From assembly GCA_004298065.1 (NCBI GenBank), contig SCRL01000041.1, positions 1 through 64,000 of the forward strand: 64,000 nt of DNA. Reading direction: 5' to 3'. Shown here piece by piece: positions 45,715 through 55,110 of this stretch. Below the pieces are notes generated by a model. The model saw only the letters and a program-made list of their open reading frames with translations. It searched no databases and was not told the origin of the DNA. Positions within the stretch are counted from its first letter, which is position 1; each line of letters starts with the position of its first letter. This stretch comes from Gammaproteobacteria bacterium (lineage in GTDB: Bacteria; Pseudomonadota; Gammaproteobacteria; Acidiferrobacterales; Sulfurifustaceae). The position numbers and the translations under genes are program-made.

Positions 45715-45730
45715 TGGCACGCGCATTGCT
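45715..45730 (+). promoter_or_regulatory. Sigma-54 promoter of the flgB operon
   Basis: TGGCACGCGCATTGCT fits the RpoN consensus at every defined position. Transcription would start near 45742, about 24 bases before flgB. This fits the sigma-54-dependent middle class of polar flagellar genes. Confidence 0.85.
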
Positions 45731-45765
45731 TTAGTGCTCGCGAGACACTCAAGTTTGGAACGGAC

Positions 45766-46173
45766 ATGCCGACAGAACTCGATCGTGCACTGGGAATATC
45801 CGCGCAGGCGTTATCGCTGCGCACCCGGCGCGCCGAAGTGCTCGCCGCAAACCTGGCGAACGCCGACACGCCTAACTACAAGGCGCGTGACATCGATTTC
45901 AGCTCCGCGCTCACCGCGGCGCAGAAGCAGCTGTCGTCGAACAACGACGGCGGGCTGCACCTGACCAGCGCCAACCACATGACATTGCCGGGTGATTCCG
46001 GCGGTCTCGAGCTTCTCTACCGCACGCCGTCGCAGGCCTCGCTCGACGGAAACTCCGTCGATTCGCAGATGGAGCACGCCGCGTTCATGGAAAACGCCGT
46101 GCGCTACCAGGCGAGTCTCAGTTTCCTGAGCGGCCGCATCCGCACGCTGCTTACCGCCATCCGGGGAGAATAA
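45766..46173 (+). CDS. flgB: Flagellar proximal rod protein FlgB
   Basis: The 135-residue protein has the FlgB/FlgC rod signature LAANLANADTPNYKARDIDF and the C-terminal helix VRYQASLSFLSGRIRTLLTA. ATG 45766 is preferred (the frame opens at 45709, upstream of the expected transcript start). It is the first gene of flgBCDEFGHIJKL. Confidence 0.94.
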   Translation: MPTELDRALGISAQALSLRTRRAEVLAANLANADTPNYKARDIDFSSALTAAQKQLSSNNDGGLHLTSANHMTLPGDSGGLELLYRTPSQASLDGNSVDSQMEHAAFMENAVRYQASLSFLSGRIRTLLTAIRGE

Positions 46174-46178
46174 ATATG

Positions 46179-46278
46179 ATGACCGGACGAGCGAGCGAGC
46201 ATAGCGAGCGAAGCAGGGAGACATTTTCGATGACCGGACGAACGAAGCTCGCGAAGCGAGCGAAGTAGGGAGACAGTT
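46179..46278 (+). repeat. Tandem duplication of 51 bases between flgB and flgC
   Basis: ATGACCGGACGA and the downstream GCGAGCGAAG...AGGGAGACA block occur twice (46179-46229 and 46230-46278) with a few differences in the middle. The second copy supplies the flgC ribosome site. GCGAGCGAAGC-type short repeats fill the centre of both. Confidence 0.8.
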
Positions 46279-46695
46279 ATGTCGCTTTTCAAGATTTTCG
46301 ATATCGCCAGCTCCGCCATGAGCGCGCAGTCGGTGCGACTCAATACGATCGCGAGTAATCTCGCCAACGCCGAGAGCGTGGCGACCAGCGAGAAGCAGGC
46401 CTATCGCGCGCGCCAACCGTTGTTCACCGCGGTCATGGATGCGCTCAGCGCGGATGCCGGCGCGAGCGCCGGCGTCAAGGTGCAGGGCATCGTCGAAAGC
46501 AAGGCGCCGCTGCGGCGCGAATTCCGGCCGGACCACCCGTTGGCGGACGCCGAGGGTTTCGTGCATTTGTCCAACGTGGACGTAATCGAGGAGATGGCGA
46601 ACATGGTATCGGCGTCGCGTTCCTATCAGACCAATACCGAGATCATCAACACCTCCAAGCAGTTGCTGCTACGCACATTGAGCCTGGGACAGTAA
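46279..46695 (+). CDS. flgC: Flagellar proximal rod protein FlgC
   Basis: The 138-residue protein has FDIASSAMSAQSVRLNTIAS then NLANAESVATSEKQAYRARQ at the N terminus and the C-terminal rod helix VDVIEEMANMVSASRSYQTN. It forms the proximal rod with FlgB, FlgF and FliE. AGGGAGACA precedes the ATG, and flgD starts 7 bases after the stop. Confidence 0.95.
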   Translation: MSLFKIFDIASSAMSAQSVRLNTIASNLANAESVATSEKQAYRARQPLFTAVMDALSADAGASAGVKVQGIVESKAPLRREFRPDHPLADAEGFVHLSNVDVIEEMANMVSASRSYQTNTEIINTSKQLLLRTLSLGQ

Positions 46696-46702
46696 GCGCG
46701 CC

Positions 46703-47377
46703 ATGACCACCGTCGATCCCGCAACGCTGCAAAGCCTCGGTCTATCCTCGACGTCGACCGCGTCGAAGACCAAGTCGAGCTCCATCGGTCAGGACGAGTT
46801 CCTGAAGCTGATGATGACGCAACTCAAGAACCAGGACCCAATGAAACCGCTCGAGAGCGGCGAATTTCTGAGCCAGATCGCCCAGTTCAGCGCGGTGTCG
46901 GGCATTCAGGACCTGCAGGCGTCGTTCAAGACGCTGTCGAGCTCGATCTATTCGAACCAGGCGCTGCAGGCATCGAGCCTGGTCGGGCGCACGGTGCTGG
47001 TGCCGAGCACGAATGCGGCGCTGGTTGCGGGCGGACAAGTCAGCGGCGCGATCGATCTGACTACCAGCACGACCCAGCTCGTCGTCGGTGTTTACGACAG
47101 CACCGGCCAGCTCGTGCGGCGCATATCGCTCGGCCCGCAGGCGGCGGGACAAATCGCATTCAACTGGGACGGCCTCACCGAGGCTGGCACGCCGGCCGCG
47201 GCCGGCACGTACCGCATCAGGGCCGAGGCCGAAGTCGGCGGCCAGGGTGTCGCCATGGACACGCTCGTTTCCTCGAAGGTGGAGAGCGTCGTGCTCGGCA
47301 GCCAGGATGGCGGTATCCAGCTCAATCTCACGGGCCTCGGTGGCGTCGATTTCGCCGCTGTCAGGCAGATCATGTAA
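46703..47377 (+). CDS. flgD: Hook scaffolding protein FlgD
   Basis: The 224-residue protein has the FlgD N terminus KLMMTQLKNQDPMKPLESGE and FLSQIAQFSAVSGIQDLQAS, and the C-terminal FLG-Ig/TUDOR-like region with PAAAGTYRIRAEAEVGGQGV. FlgD caps the growing hook and is absent from the finished flagellum. Confidence 0.95.
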   Translation: MTTVDPATLQSLGLSSTSTASKTKSSSIGQDEFLKLMMTQLKNQDPMKPLESGEFLSQIAQFSAVSGIQDLQASFKTLSSSIYSNQALQASSLVGRTVLVPSTNAALVAGGQVSGAIDLTTSTTQLVVGVYDSTGQLVRRISLGPQAAGQIAFNWDGLTEAGTPAAAGTYRIRAEAEVGGQGVAMDTLVSSKVESVVLGSQDGGIQLNLTGLGGVDFAAVRQIM

Positions 47378-47408
47378 CCGTCGTTCTTAATCGAAGGAGC
47401 GCACAACC

Positions 47409-48686
47409 ATGCCTTTTCGTATCGCCCTCAGTGGACTCAATTCCGCCTCCGACGAACTTCGCGTCGTCGGCAATAACATCGCCAACGCCAGCACCAACGG
47501 TTTCAAGAAGTCGCGCGCCGAGTTCGCCGACATCTATCCGGCCACCAACCTGGGCACAGCCACCAACGCCATCGGCAGCGGCGTGAAGGTGGCGAACATC
47601 GCCCAGCAGTTCACCCAGGGCAACGTGAGTTTCACCGACAACAACCTCGATCTCGCCATCAGCGGTCAGGGATTTTTCCGCCTGAACGACGGCGGCACCT
47701 ACGTCTATACGCGCGCCGGTGCTTTCGGTGTCGACGACGACGGGTACGTGGTGAACAGCTCGAGCCAGCGCCTGACCGCCTACCAGGCGGACAGCAACGG
47801 CAACATCACCGGCGCGCTGGACGACCTCCAGCTCGACACCTCGGATATCTCACCCAATGCCTCGACGCTCGTCACCGGGGTCGCCAACCTGAACGCCAAC
47901 GCGGACATTATCAGTGCCACGTTCGATCGTACCGATCCGACGACGTACAACAACTCGACCTCGCTGACGGTCTACGATGCGCTCGGTAATCCTGTGGTCG
48001 CGACCACGTATTTCAAAAAGTCCGCGGCCAATACCTGGAAGATGCATACCTGGTTGTCCTATACCGACAGCGCGGGCACGACGACGAACACCGAAGTACT
48101 TCCGACCGGCCTCACCGCCGGCAACGGCGCAACGCTCACGTTCAGCAGTTCGACCGGCGCCCTTTCCAGCGTGAGTCCCGCGGTGGGTACCAGCACCTCG
48201 CGTATCGACCTGCAGGCAGTCAGCCCGGGCACCGGCGCGGCCAATATGTCGTTCGACGTCGAGCTGAGTGGCACCACCCAATTCGGCAGCGGCTTCAGCG
48301 TCAGCTCGCTCACGCAGGACGGTTACACCAGCGGACGCCTGAGCGGTATCAACATCGGCACCACCGGGGTGGTGCAGGCACGCTACACCAACGGCCAGAC
48401 GCGCACGCTGGGTCAGGTTGCGCTGGCCAACTTCAGCAACCCGCAGGGCCTGCAGCAGCTCGGTACCACGAGCTGGGCCGACACCAGCGCCTCCGGCGCG
48501 GCGCTGGTCGGTGCGCCGGGCAGCGCGAGCCTCGGTCTGGTCCAGTCGGGTGCGCTCGAGGGTTCGAACGTGGACCTGACTGAGCAGCTGGTGAACATGA
48601 TCACGGCGCAGCGCAATTTTCAGGCAAACGCGCAGGTGATCACCACGGCGGACAACATTACCCAGACCATCATCAACATCCGTTGA
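47409..48686 (+). CDS. flgE: Flagellar hook protein FlgE
   Basis: The 425-residue protein begins MPFRIALSGLNSASDELRVV with the rod/hook signature NNIANASTNGFKKSRAEFAD and ends with NVDLTEQLVNMITAQRNFQA. The central hook domain is intact (YNNSTSLTVYDALGNPVVAT). AAGGAG precedes the ATG. FlgE polymers form the hook outside the outer membrane. Confidence 0.96.
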   Translation: MPFRIALSGLNSASDELRVVGNNIANASTNGFKKSRAEFADIYPATNLGTATNAIGSGVKVANIAQQFTQGNVSFTDNNLDLAISGQGFFRLNDGGTYVYTRAGAFGVDDDGYVVNSSSQRLTAYQADSNGNITGALDDLQLDTSDISPNASTLVTGVANLNANADIISATFDRTDPTTYNNSTSLTVYDALGNPVVATTYFKKSAANTWKMHTWLSYTDSAGTTTNTEVLPTGLTAGNGATLTFSSSTGALSSVSPAVGTSTSRIDLQAVSPGTGAANMSFDVELSGTTQFGSGFSVSSLTQDGYTSGRLSGINIGTTGVVQARYTNGQTRTLGQVALANFSNPQGLQQLGTTSWADTSASGAALVGAPGSASLGLVQSGALEGSNVDLTEQLVNMITAQRNFQANAQVITTADNITQTIINIR

Positions 48687-48720
48687 TGTAAGTCGTTGAG
48701 TCGCCGACAGGAGGGCGCTC

Positions 48721-49461
48721 ATGGATCACATACTGTACGTCGCGATGTCCGGCGCCAAGCAGATCGAGGCGGCGCAAGCGGCGAACACGCACAACTTGGC
48801 CAACGTCAGCACCACCGGTTTTCGCGCCGATTATTCGGCGTTCCGTGCGCTGGCGATGAAGGGCCCGGGCTATCCCACGCGTGTTTACGCCATGGCCGAA
48901 CGCCCGGGGATCAATCTCAATCCGGGCACCGTGGCGACCACCGGCCGCGAGCTCGACATCGCCATCAAGGATCAGGGTTGGATCGCGGTCCAGACGAGCA
49001 ACGGCACCGAGGCCTATACGCGCCGTGGCGACCTGAAGCTCGGCCCGAATGGCGTGTTGCAGACCGGCGACGGTCGCCCCGTGCTCGGCAACTCCGGCCC
49101 CATCGCCATTCCGCCGGCGGAAAAGATCGAGATCGGCGGCGACGGCACTATTTCCATTCGCCCGGTCGGGCAACAGGCGGCGGCGCTTGCGGTCGTGGAT
49201 CGTATCCGCCTGGTGAACCCGCCGGCCTCGGAGCTGGTGAAGGGCAAGGACGGCCTCATCCGCCTCAAGGACGGCACGGATGCGCCGCCGGACGCGCATG
49301 TGCGCGTGGTATCGGGCGCGCTTGAATCGAGCAATGTGAATGTCGTGGAAGCGCTGGTGAACATGATCACGCTGGCGCGCCAGTACGAGGCCCAGGTCAA
49401 GCTCATGCGCGACGCGTCGGACAACGACGCCGCGTCGGCGCAGACGCTGCGCATGTATTGA
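48721..49461 (+). CDS. flgF: Flagellar rod protein FlgF
   Basis: The 246-residue protein begins MDHILYVAMSGAKQIEAAQA and has the LANVSTTGFRADYSAFRALA signature and the C-terminal NVNVVEALVNMITLARQYEA. AGGAGGG lies before the ATG. FlgF is part of the proximal rod. It is homologous to FlgG encoded next. Confidence 0.95.
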   Translation: MDHILYVAMSGAKQIEAAQAANTHNLANVSTTGFRADYSAFRALAMKGPGYPTRVYAMAERPGINLNPGTVATTGRELDIAIKDQGWIAVQTSNGTEAYTRRGDLKLGPNGVLQTGDGRPVLGNSGPIAIPPAEKIEIGGDGTISIRPVGQQAAALAVVDRIRLVNPPASELVKGKDGLIRLKDGTDAPPDAHVRVVSGALESSNVNVVEALVNMITLARQYEAQVKLMRDASDNDAASAQTLRMY

Positions 49462-49493
49462 TAGCAACCGGATAACGGAACAGGAGAAACGAA

Positions 49494-50279
49494 ATGAATC
49501 AGGCATTGTGGGTGGCCAAGACCGGCCTCGAAGCGCAGCAGACGCGCATGGCGGTAATTTCCAACAACCTCGCGAACGTGAACACCACGGCCTTCAAGAA
49601 GGGCCGTGCCTCGTTCGAGGACCTGCTGTACCAGAATGTGCGTCAGGTCGGCGGCCAGACCTCGCAGGACACGACGCTGCCCTCGGGCCTGCTGCTCGGC
49701 ACCGGCGTGCGCACCGTCGCGACGGAGAAGCTGCACACCCAGGGCAACCTCATCCAGACCAACAACGCGCTCGACATCGCCATCGACGGCCGCGGCTTCA
49801 TGCAGGTGGCCATGCCGGACGGCACGGTGGCCTACACGCGCGACGGCTCGTTCAAGGTCAACGCGCAGGGCCAGCTCGTCACCGCTGGTGGCTACCAGCT
49901 GCAACCGGCCATCACGATTCCAAGCAGCGCCCAGAGCATCACCATCGGCTCCGATGGCACCGTGTCGGTGAAGGTGTCGGGCAGCACGTCGCTGACCTCG
50001 GTCGGCAACATCACGCTGTCCGATTTCATCAATCCGGCGGGACTGCAGGCGATCGGCAAGAACCTGTACTCCGAGACGGCCGCGAGTGGCACGCCGCAGA
50101 GCGGCACGCCGGGCGCGAGCGGCCTCGGCATGCTCGCGCAGGGCTCGCTCGAAAGCTCCAACGTGAACGTGGTCGAGGAGCTGGTGAACATGATCGAGAC
50201 GCAGCGCGCCTATGAGATGAACTCGAAGGCGATCCAGACCTCGGACCAGATGCTGGCCTACGTGAACAACAACCTGTGA
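49494..50279 (+). CDS. flgG: Flagellar distal rod protein FlgG
   Basis: The 261-residue protein begins [20 protein letters not shown] with [20 protein letters not shown] and [20 protein letters not shown], diagnostic of FlgG, and ends [20 protein letters not shown]. It forms the long distal rod that crosses the periplasm. CAGGAGAAACGAA precedes the ATG. Confidence 0.97.
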   Translation: MNQALWVAKTGLEAQQTRMAVISNNLANVNTTAFKKGRASFEDLLYQNVRQVGGQTSQDTTLPSGLLLGTGVRTVATEKLHTQGNLIQTNNALDIAIDGRGFMQVAMPDGTVAYTRDGSFKVNAQGQLVTAGGYQLQPAITIPSSAQSITIGSDGTVSVKVSGSTSLTSVGNITLSDFINPAGLQAIGKNLYSETAASGTPQSGTPGASGLGMLAQGSLESSNVNVVEELVNMIETQRAYEMNSKAIQTSDQMLAYVNNNL

Positions 50280-50301
50280 CGGCGCGCGGCGGCCTGACGA
50301 G

Positions 50302-51027
50302 ATGAACAAGCACCGAAGCCGGTCGTTGGGTCTTGCGGCAGTCATGCTGGCGGCGCTGCTGAGCGGCTGCGCCACCGGCAGGAAGCCCGATCCGGCGTTT
50401 GCGCCCACGCGACCCGTGGAGCCGAAGCCGGCGGAACTCAACCATGGCGCCATCTACCAGGATGGTATCGGCCTGCGCCTGTTCGAGGATCAGCGCGCGC
50501 GCCGCGTGGGTGACATCCTCACGATCACGCTGGTGGAGACCACGACCGCGACCAAGTCGGCCGCGACGAGCACCGCCAAGCAGGATGAAATCGCACTCGA
50601 CAATCCGACGCTGCTTGGTGCGTCGGTGAATTTCAATATGCCGGGCGAGGTCAAGAAGGCCATGCCGTTGGCGCGCACCACCAACAACGACCTGTCGGTC
50701 AGCGCCACCGGCAATCGTGAATTCACCGGCACCGGGTCGAGCTCGCAGAGTAATACGCTGAGCGGCAGCATCGCCGTCACCGTGGTCGAGGTGCTGTCCA
50801 ACGGCAATCTCGTGGTGCGCGGCGAGAAGATCGTCGGCATCAACCAGGGCGATGAATACATCCAGTTCACCGGCATCGTACGCCAGCAGGACATCAAGTC
50901 AGACAACACCGTGCAGTCGACGTACGTCGCCAACGCGCAGATCCGCTACAGCGGCAGCGGGGCCGTGGCTGACGCCACCTCGCACGGTTGGCTGAGCAAA
51001 TTCTTCCTGGCCTTCTGGCCGTTCTGA
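50302..51027 (+). CDS. flgH: Flagellar L-ring protein FlgH
   Basis: The 241-residue lipoprotein has a signal with lipobox LLSGC (Cys23), then [20 protein letters not shown] and LTITLVE-type strands, and [20 protein letters not shown]. FlgH forms the outer-membrane bushing. It starts 22 bases after flgG. Confidence 0.96.
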   Translation: MNKHRSRSLGLAAVMLAALLSGCATGRKPDPAFAPTRPVEPKPAELNHGAIYQDGIGLRLFEDQRARRVGDILTITLVETTTATKSAATSTAKQDEIALDNPTLLGASVNFNMPGEVKKAMPLARTTNNDLSVSATGNREFTGTGSSSQSNTLSGSIAVTVVEVLSNGNLVVRGEKIVGINQGDEYIQFTGIVRQQDIKSDNTVQSTYVANAQIRYSGSGAVADATSHGWLSKFFLAFWPF

Positions 51028-51035
51028 GGCCTGGC

Positions 51036-52193
51036 ATGCATATGAAACGCAAAACTGCACGACGTCCGCACGGCGACCACGCCATGACGCGCTTCCTGTG
51101 GATCTGGATCGTGTTCATGGGCCTGCTATTGTTCGCCGCCGCCGCGCGCGCGGAACGCATCAAGGACCTCGCGAGCATCGCCGGCGTCCGCGCCAACCCC
51201 CTCGTGGGGTACGGCCTCGTGGTCGGCCTCGACGGTTCCGGCGACCAGACCAGCCAGGCCCCGTTCACGACGCAGAGTCTGAAAAGCATGCTCCAGCAGT
51301 TCGGCATCGTCATCCCGCCGGGTACCGATCCTCAGCTCAAGAACGTCGCCGCGGTGTCGCTGCACGCGGAGCTGCCGGCGTTTTCCAAACCGGGGCAGAC
51401 CATCGATGTCACTGTTTCCTCGATCGGCAACGCCAAGAGTCTGCGCGGCGGCACGTTGCTGATGTCGCCGCTCAAAGGCGCCGACGGCAACGTTTATGCG
51501 CTGGCGCAGGGGAACGTCATCGTCGGCGGTTTCGGTATCTCCGGGACCGACGGTTCGAAGGTCACGGTCAACATCCCGAGCAGCGGGCGCATCCCGGGCG
51601 GGGCGACGGTGGAGCGCGCCGTGCCCACGGCGTTCAACCTGGGCGACGCGCTGACGCTGAATCTGAACACGCCGGATTTCACCACGAGCCAGCGGCTCGC
51701 CAAGGCGATCAACACCGCCGTGGGCGAGAACACCGCCAGGCCCCTCGACGGCACATCTATCCGCGTGAAGGCGCCGCTGGACCCGGGCGAGCGTGTCGCG
51801 TTCATGTCGGAGCTCGAAAACCTCACGCTCGACCCCGGCGAGGCCTCGGCGCGGGTCATTGTCAACGCCCGTACCGGTACCGTGGTCATCGGCCGGCACG
51901 TGCGCGTGCTGGCGGCGGCGGTGTCGCACGGCAGCCTCACTGTCACGATTACCGAACGGCCGGTCATCAGCCAGCCGAACGCGCTTTCCAGCGGCACCAC
52001 CGTCAGCACCACGGCCACGGACATCGACGTGCGCCAGGACAACAAGCGCATGTTCCTGTTCGAGCCCGGCGTCAGTCTGGGCGACATCGTGCGCGCCGTG
52101 AACCAGGTCGGCGCCGCGCCGGGCGACCTCGTCGCCATCCTCGAGGCGCTCAAACAGGCCGGTGCGCTGCGCGCCGAGTTGATCGTGATCTGA
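51036..52193 (+). CDS. flgI: Flagellar P-ring protein FlgI
   Basis: The 385-residue protein has a signal peptide ending near ARA ([20 protein letters not shown]) and the FlgI core [20 protein letters not shown] and [23 protein letters not shown] 51036 has GAGG six bases upstream; 51042 and 51084 are alternatives, with the long Arg-rich start (KRKTARRP) being slightly unusual. FlgI forms the periplasmic ring around the rod. flgJ starts 2 bases after its stop. Confidence 0.94.
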   Translation: MHMKRKTARRPHGDHAMTRFLWIWIVFMGLLLFAAAARAERIKDLASIAGVRANPLVGYGLVVGLDGSGDQTSQAPFTTQSLKSMLQQFGIVIPPGTDPQLKNVAAVSLHAELPAFSKPGQTIDVTVSSIGNAKSLRGGTLLMSPLKGADGNVYALAQGNVIVGGFGISGTDGSKVTVNIPSSGRIPGGATVERAVPTAFNLGDALTLNLNTPDFTTSQRLAKAINTAVGENTARPLDGTSIRVKAPLDPGERVAFMSELENLTLDPGEASARVIVNARTGTVVIGRHVRVLAAAVSHGSLTVTITERPVISQPNALSSGTTVSTTATDIDVRQDNKRMFLFEPGVSLGDIVRAVNQVGAAPGDLVAILEALKQAGALRAELIVI

Positions 52194-52195
52194 TC

Positions 52196-53068
52196 ATGAT
52201 CCCAGCCGCGGACGTTTACACCGATATGGCCGGCCTCGCGAAGCTGCGCGCCGACGCGCGCGCGGATGCGCGCTCGCCCGAGGCATTGCGCAAGGCCGCG
52301 ACCCAATTCGAGGCGTTGTTCATCCAGATGGTGCTGAAGAGCATGCGCGAGGCGAAACTCGCAGACGGCATGTTCGAAAACGAAAGCAACGATCATTACC
52401 GAGACATGTTCGACGGACAGCTTTCCGTGAGCCTGTCGCAGGGGCGGGGGCTGGGGCTGGCGGACGTGATCGTGCGCCAGCTGAGCCAGCAGGCCGGCGT
52501 CGTGGCACCGCCGACGGCGCACGATGCGCCGTTGAAAATGCCGACGACGTCGGCGACCGAGCTCGGGCGTTCGCCGGAGAGTTTCGTGCAGACGCTCTGG
52601 CCGCACGCGCAGCAGGCCGCCGAAAAAATCGGCGTCGAACCGCGCGCGCTGCTCGCGCAGGCGGCGCTCGAAACCGGCTGGGGACAGGGCACGATCCGCC
52701 ATGCCGACGGCCGCAGCAGCCACAACGTCTTCAACATCAAGGCCACGCCGGACTGGCAGGGCGAGCGCGTCCGCGTGACCACCACCGAATACGAAAATGG
52801 AGAGGCGGTGTCGCGCACTGCGGAGTTCCGCGCCTATGATTCCTATGCCGAGGCATTCGTCGACTACGCACGCGTACTGCAGCAGCCACGCTACGCCGAA
52901 GCGCGGCGCCAGGGTGCCGACCCGGTGGCGTTCGGGCATGCGCTCGCCGGCGCCGGCTACGCCACCGACCCCGCGTACGGACGCAAGCTGGCTTCGGTAT
53001 TGAACGGCTACACGCTCAACGCCGGGCTGACGGCACTCAAGATTCCCGCCAACAGGCCGTTAACATGA
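52196..53068 (+). CDS. flgJ: Peptidoglycan hydrolase / rod-capping protein FlgJ
   Basis: The 290-residue protein has the N-terminal rod-binding domain (KAATQFEALFIQMVLKSMRE, then SNDHYRDMFDGQLSVSLSQG) and a C-terminal glucosaminidase domain with LLAQAALETGWGQGTIRHAD carrying the catalytic Glu. It opens the peptidoglycan layer for the growing rod. The stop overlaps a short frame (ATGA) that leads into flgK. Confidence 0.95.
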   Translation: MIPAADVYTDMAGLAKLRADARADARSPEALRKAATQFEALFIQMVLKSMREAKLADGMFENESNDHYRDMFDGQLSVSLSQGRGLGLADVIVRQLSQQAGVVAPPTAHDAPLKMPTTSATELGRSPESFVQTLWPHAQQAAEKIGVEPRALLAQAALETGWGQGTIRHADGRSSHNVFNIKATPDWQGERVRVTTTEYENGEAVSRTAEFRAYDSYAEAFVDYARVLQQPRYAEARRQGADPVAFGHALAGAGYATDPAYGRKLASVLNGYTLNAGLTALKIPANRPLT

Positions 53069-53175
53069 TCAAGCGGACACTCACCCTCCTCCTCCTGTGC
53101 GTCCGTGACTTGGGCCGGTGTCGGATGTTCGCATTCGGCACCGGCCAGTGTTTTTCCTTGGGGAGAAATGACTGA
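53065..53175 (+). CDS. Possible 36-residue coupling or leader peptide between flgJ and flgK
   Basis: The frame starts with ATG overlapping the flgJ stop (ATGA) and its TGA overlaps the flgK ATG (TGATG). The product MIKRTLTLLLLCVRDLGRCR continues MFAFGTGQCFSLGRND. A hairpin lies inside it. The double coupling is suggestive, but the length is too short to prove coding. Confidence 0.35.
   Translation: MIKRTLTLLLLCVRDLGRCRMFAFGTGQCFSLGRND
53113..53151 (+). terminator. Hairpin with T run between flgJ and flgK
   Basis: GGCCGGTG (53113-53120) and CACCGGCC (53139-53146) form a perfect 8-bp stem, followed by AGTGTTTTTCC. It may reduce readthrough from flgJ into flgK. Confidence 0.55.
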
Positions 53176-55106
53176 TGGCCGGCGGCGACACGCTGGGTAT
53201 AGGCATCTCCGGGCTGCTCGCGTTCCAGCGCGCGCTCGCCACGACCAGCCACAACATCGCGAACGTCAATACCGACGGCTACAGCCGTCAGCGTGTTGAG
53301 GTCGCCACGCAGACGCCCCTGATCTCGGGCGCCGGCTACGTCGGCACCGGCGTGACGGTGAACAGCGTCCGCCGCCTGTACGACGACTATCTCGGCTTGC
53401 AGGTGCGCACCAGCACCTCGGCATTCAGCCGGCTCGATCGTTACTACAGCCTCGCGAGCCAGGTCGACGGCATGCTCGCGGATTCCCAGACCGGGCTCGC
53501 GCCGGCACTGCAAAGCTTTTTCAACGCGGTACAGGGCGTGGCCAACGACCCGGCGTCGACCGCCGCGCGCCAGGCGCTGCTCGGCGAGGCCGGGACGCTC
53601 GTGGACCGGTTCAACAACCTGGACCAGCAATTTGCCGATCTCTCGAACCGCGTGGATGCCGAGATCGAGAGTGCGGTCACCGAAATCAACAGCCTCGCCT
53701 CCAGCATCGCGAGCATCAACCAGGAAATCGCGCGGGCGGAGGGCAGCGGCCAGTCGCCCAACGACCTGCTCGACAAGCGCGATAACCTCGTCAACCAGCT
53801 GGCGCAAAAGGTATCCGTCAGCACCGTCGAACAGGACGATGGCACGCTCAGCGTCTTCATCGGCAACGGCCAGACTCTGGTCGTCGGCAGTCAGTCCATG
53901 ACGCTCAGCGCCGTGGCCAATGCCTACGACCCGACGCGCGCCGAGATCGGCTACGCGCTCGGCTCGACGACGGTCAACATCACCAGTCAGCTCTCCGGCG
54001 GCACGCTCGGCGGTGCGCTCGATTTTCGTTCGCAGGTTCTCGATCCGGCGCGCGCCGCGCTTGGGCGGGTGGCGATCGGGCTGGCGACGGACTTTAACGA
54101 CCAGCACCTGCTCGGCATGGACCTGAACGGCGACCTCGGTGCCAATTTCTTCACCGAGCCGTCCGTCGACATCGACGCTGCGTCCACGAACGGCGGTTCG
54201 GGCTCGGTCACCGCGACGATCACGAGCGTTTCTTCGCTCGAAACGAGCGACTACCAGCTTCGTTACGACGGGTCGAATGCCTACACCCTGACACGCCTGT
54301 CCGACGGCACGACCACCGCCATCGCTACTGGCGGTACGTCGCCATACACCACGTCGGCCATCGACGGTTTCACGCTCACCATCACCGCCGGCGCGACCGC
54401 GGGCGATACTTTCCTGGTAAAGCCCGTGACCGGTGTCGCCAGCTCGATCGACCTCTCGATCAGCGACCCGCGCAAGGTCGCCGCCGCCGCCCCCATCCGC
54501 ACCAGTGCCACGACCGCCAACACTGGCAACGCGACCATCAGCGCCGGCACGGTGAGCAACACCACGAACCTGCCGTTGGCGGCCAGCATCACGTTGACGT
54601 TCGACGCCACCAACAACCGTTTCACCGTCACCAACGGTCCGGGCGGCACGATCTCCTACAATCCCTCGACCGAGGGTAGTGGCAAGGAATTCACCTTTTC
54701 CGGTTACGGCGGCATCACGTTTACTGTCGCCGGCACGCCGGCCAACGGCGATACGCTCACGATCGCGAGCAACAGCGGCGGGACGGGTGACAATCGCAAC
54801 GCGTTGCTGCTCGGGAGTCTGCAATCGGAGCAAACGCTGGCGGATGGAACCGCTACCTACGGTTCCGCTTACGGCCAGATCGTTTCGGATGTTGGCACCC
54901 GGACGCGTGCCGCCGAGATCAACCGCGAGGCGCAGTCGGCGTTGCGCGACCAGGCTGTGTCCGCGCAGGCAGCGGTCTCCGGCGTCAATCTCGACGAGGA
55001 AGCGGCCGACATGGTGCGCCTCCAGCAGGCCTATCAGGCGGCGGCCCAGGTCATCAGCGTCTCGAACAGCCTGTTCGAGACGCTGCTCGGTGCGGTGCGG
55101 AGGTAA
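53175..55106 (+). CDS. flgK: Flagellar hook-filament junction protein FlgK
   Basis: The 643-residue protein begins with GISGLLAFQRALATTSHNIA then NVNTDGYSRQRVEVATQTPL, the FlgK signature. It has the coiled coil QSPNDLLDKRDNLVNQLAQK and the C-terminal GVNLDEEAADMVRLQQAYQA. The central D2/D3 part is long and Thr/Ser/Gly-rich. FlgK joins the hook to the filament with FlgL. GGGGAGAAATG precedes its ATG. Confidence 0.96.
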   Translation: MAGGDTLGIGISGLLAFQRALATTSHNIANVNTDGYSRQRVEVATQTPLISGAGYVGTGVTVNSVRRLYDDYLGLQVRTSTSAFSRLDRYYSLASQVDGMLADSQTGLAPALQSFFNAVQGVANDPASTAARQALLGEAGTLVDRFNNLDQQFADLSNRVDAEIESAVTEINSLASSIASINQEIARAEGSGQSPNDLLDKRDNLVNQLAQKVSVSTVEQDDGTLSVFIGNGQTLVVGSQSMTLSAVANAYDPTRAEIGYALGSTTVNITSQLSGGTLGGALDFRSQVLDPARAALGRVAIGLATDFNDQHLLGMDLNGDLGANFFTEPSVDIDAASTNGGSGSVTATITSVSSLETSDYQLRYDGSNAYTLTRLSDGTTTAIATGGTSPYTTSAIDGFTLTITAGATAGDTFLVKPVTGVASSIDLSISDPRKVAAAAPIRTSATTANTGNATISAGTVSNTTNLPLAASITLTFDATNNRFTVTNGPGGTISYNPSTEGSGKEFTFSGYGGITFTVAGTPANGDTLTIASNSGGTGDNRNALLLGSLQSEQTLADGTATYGSAYGQIVSDVGTRTRAAEINREAQSALRDQAVSAQAAVSGVNLDEEAADMVRLQQAYQAAAQVISVSNSLFETLLGAVRR

Positions 55107-55110
55107 AGCG

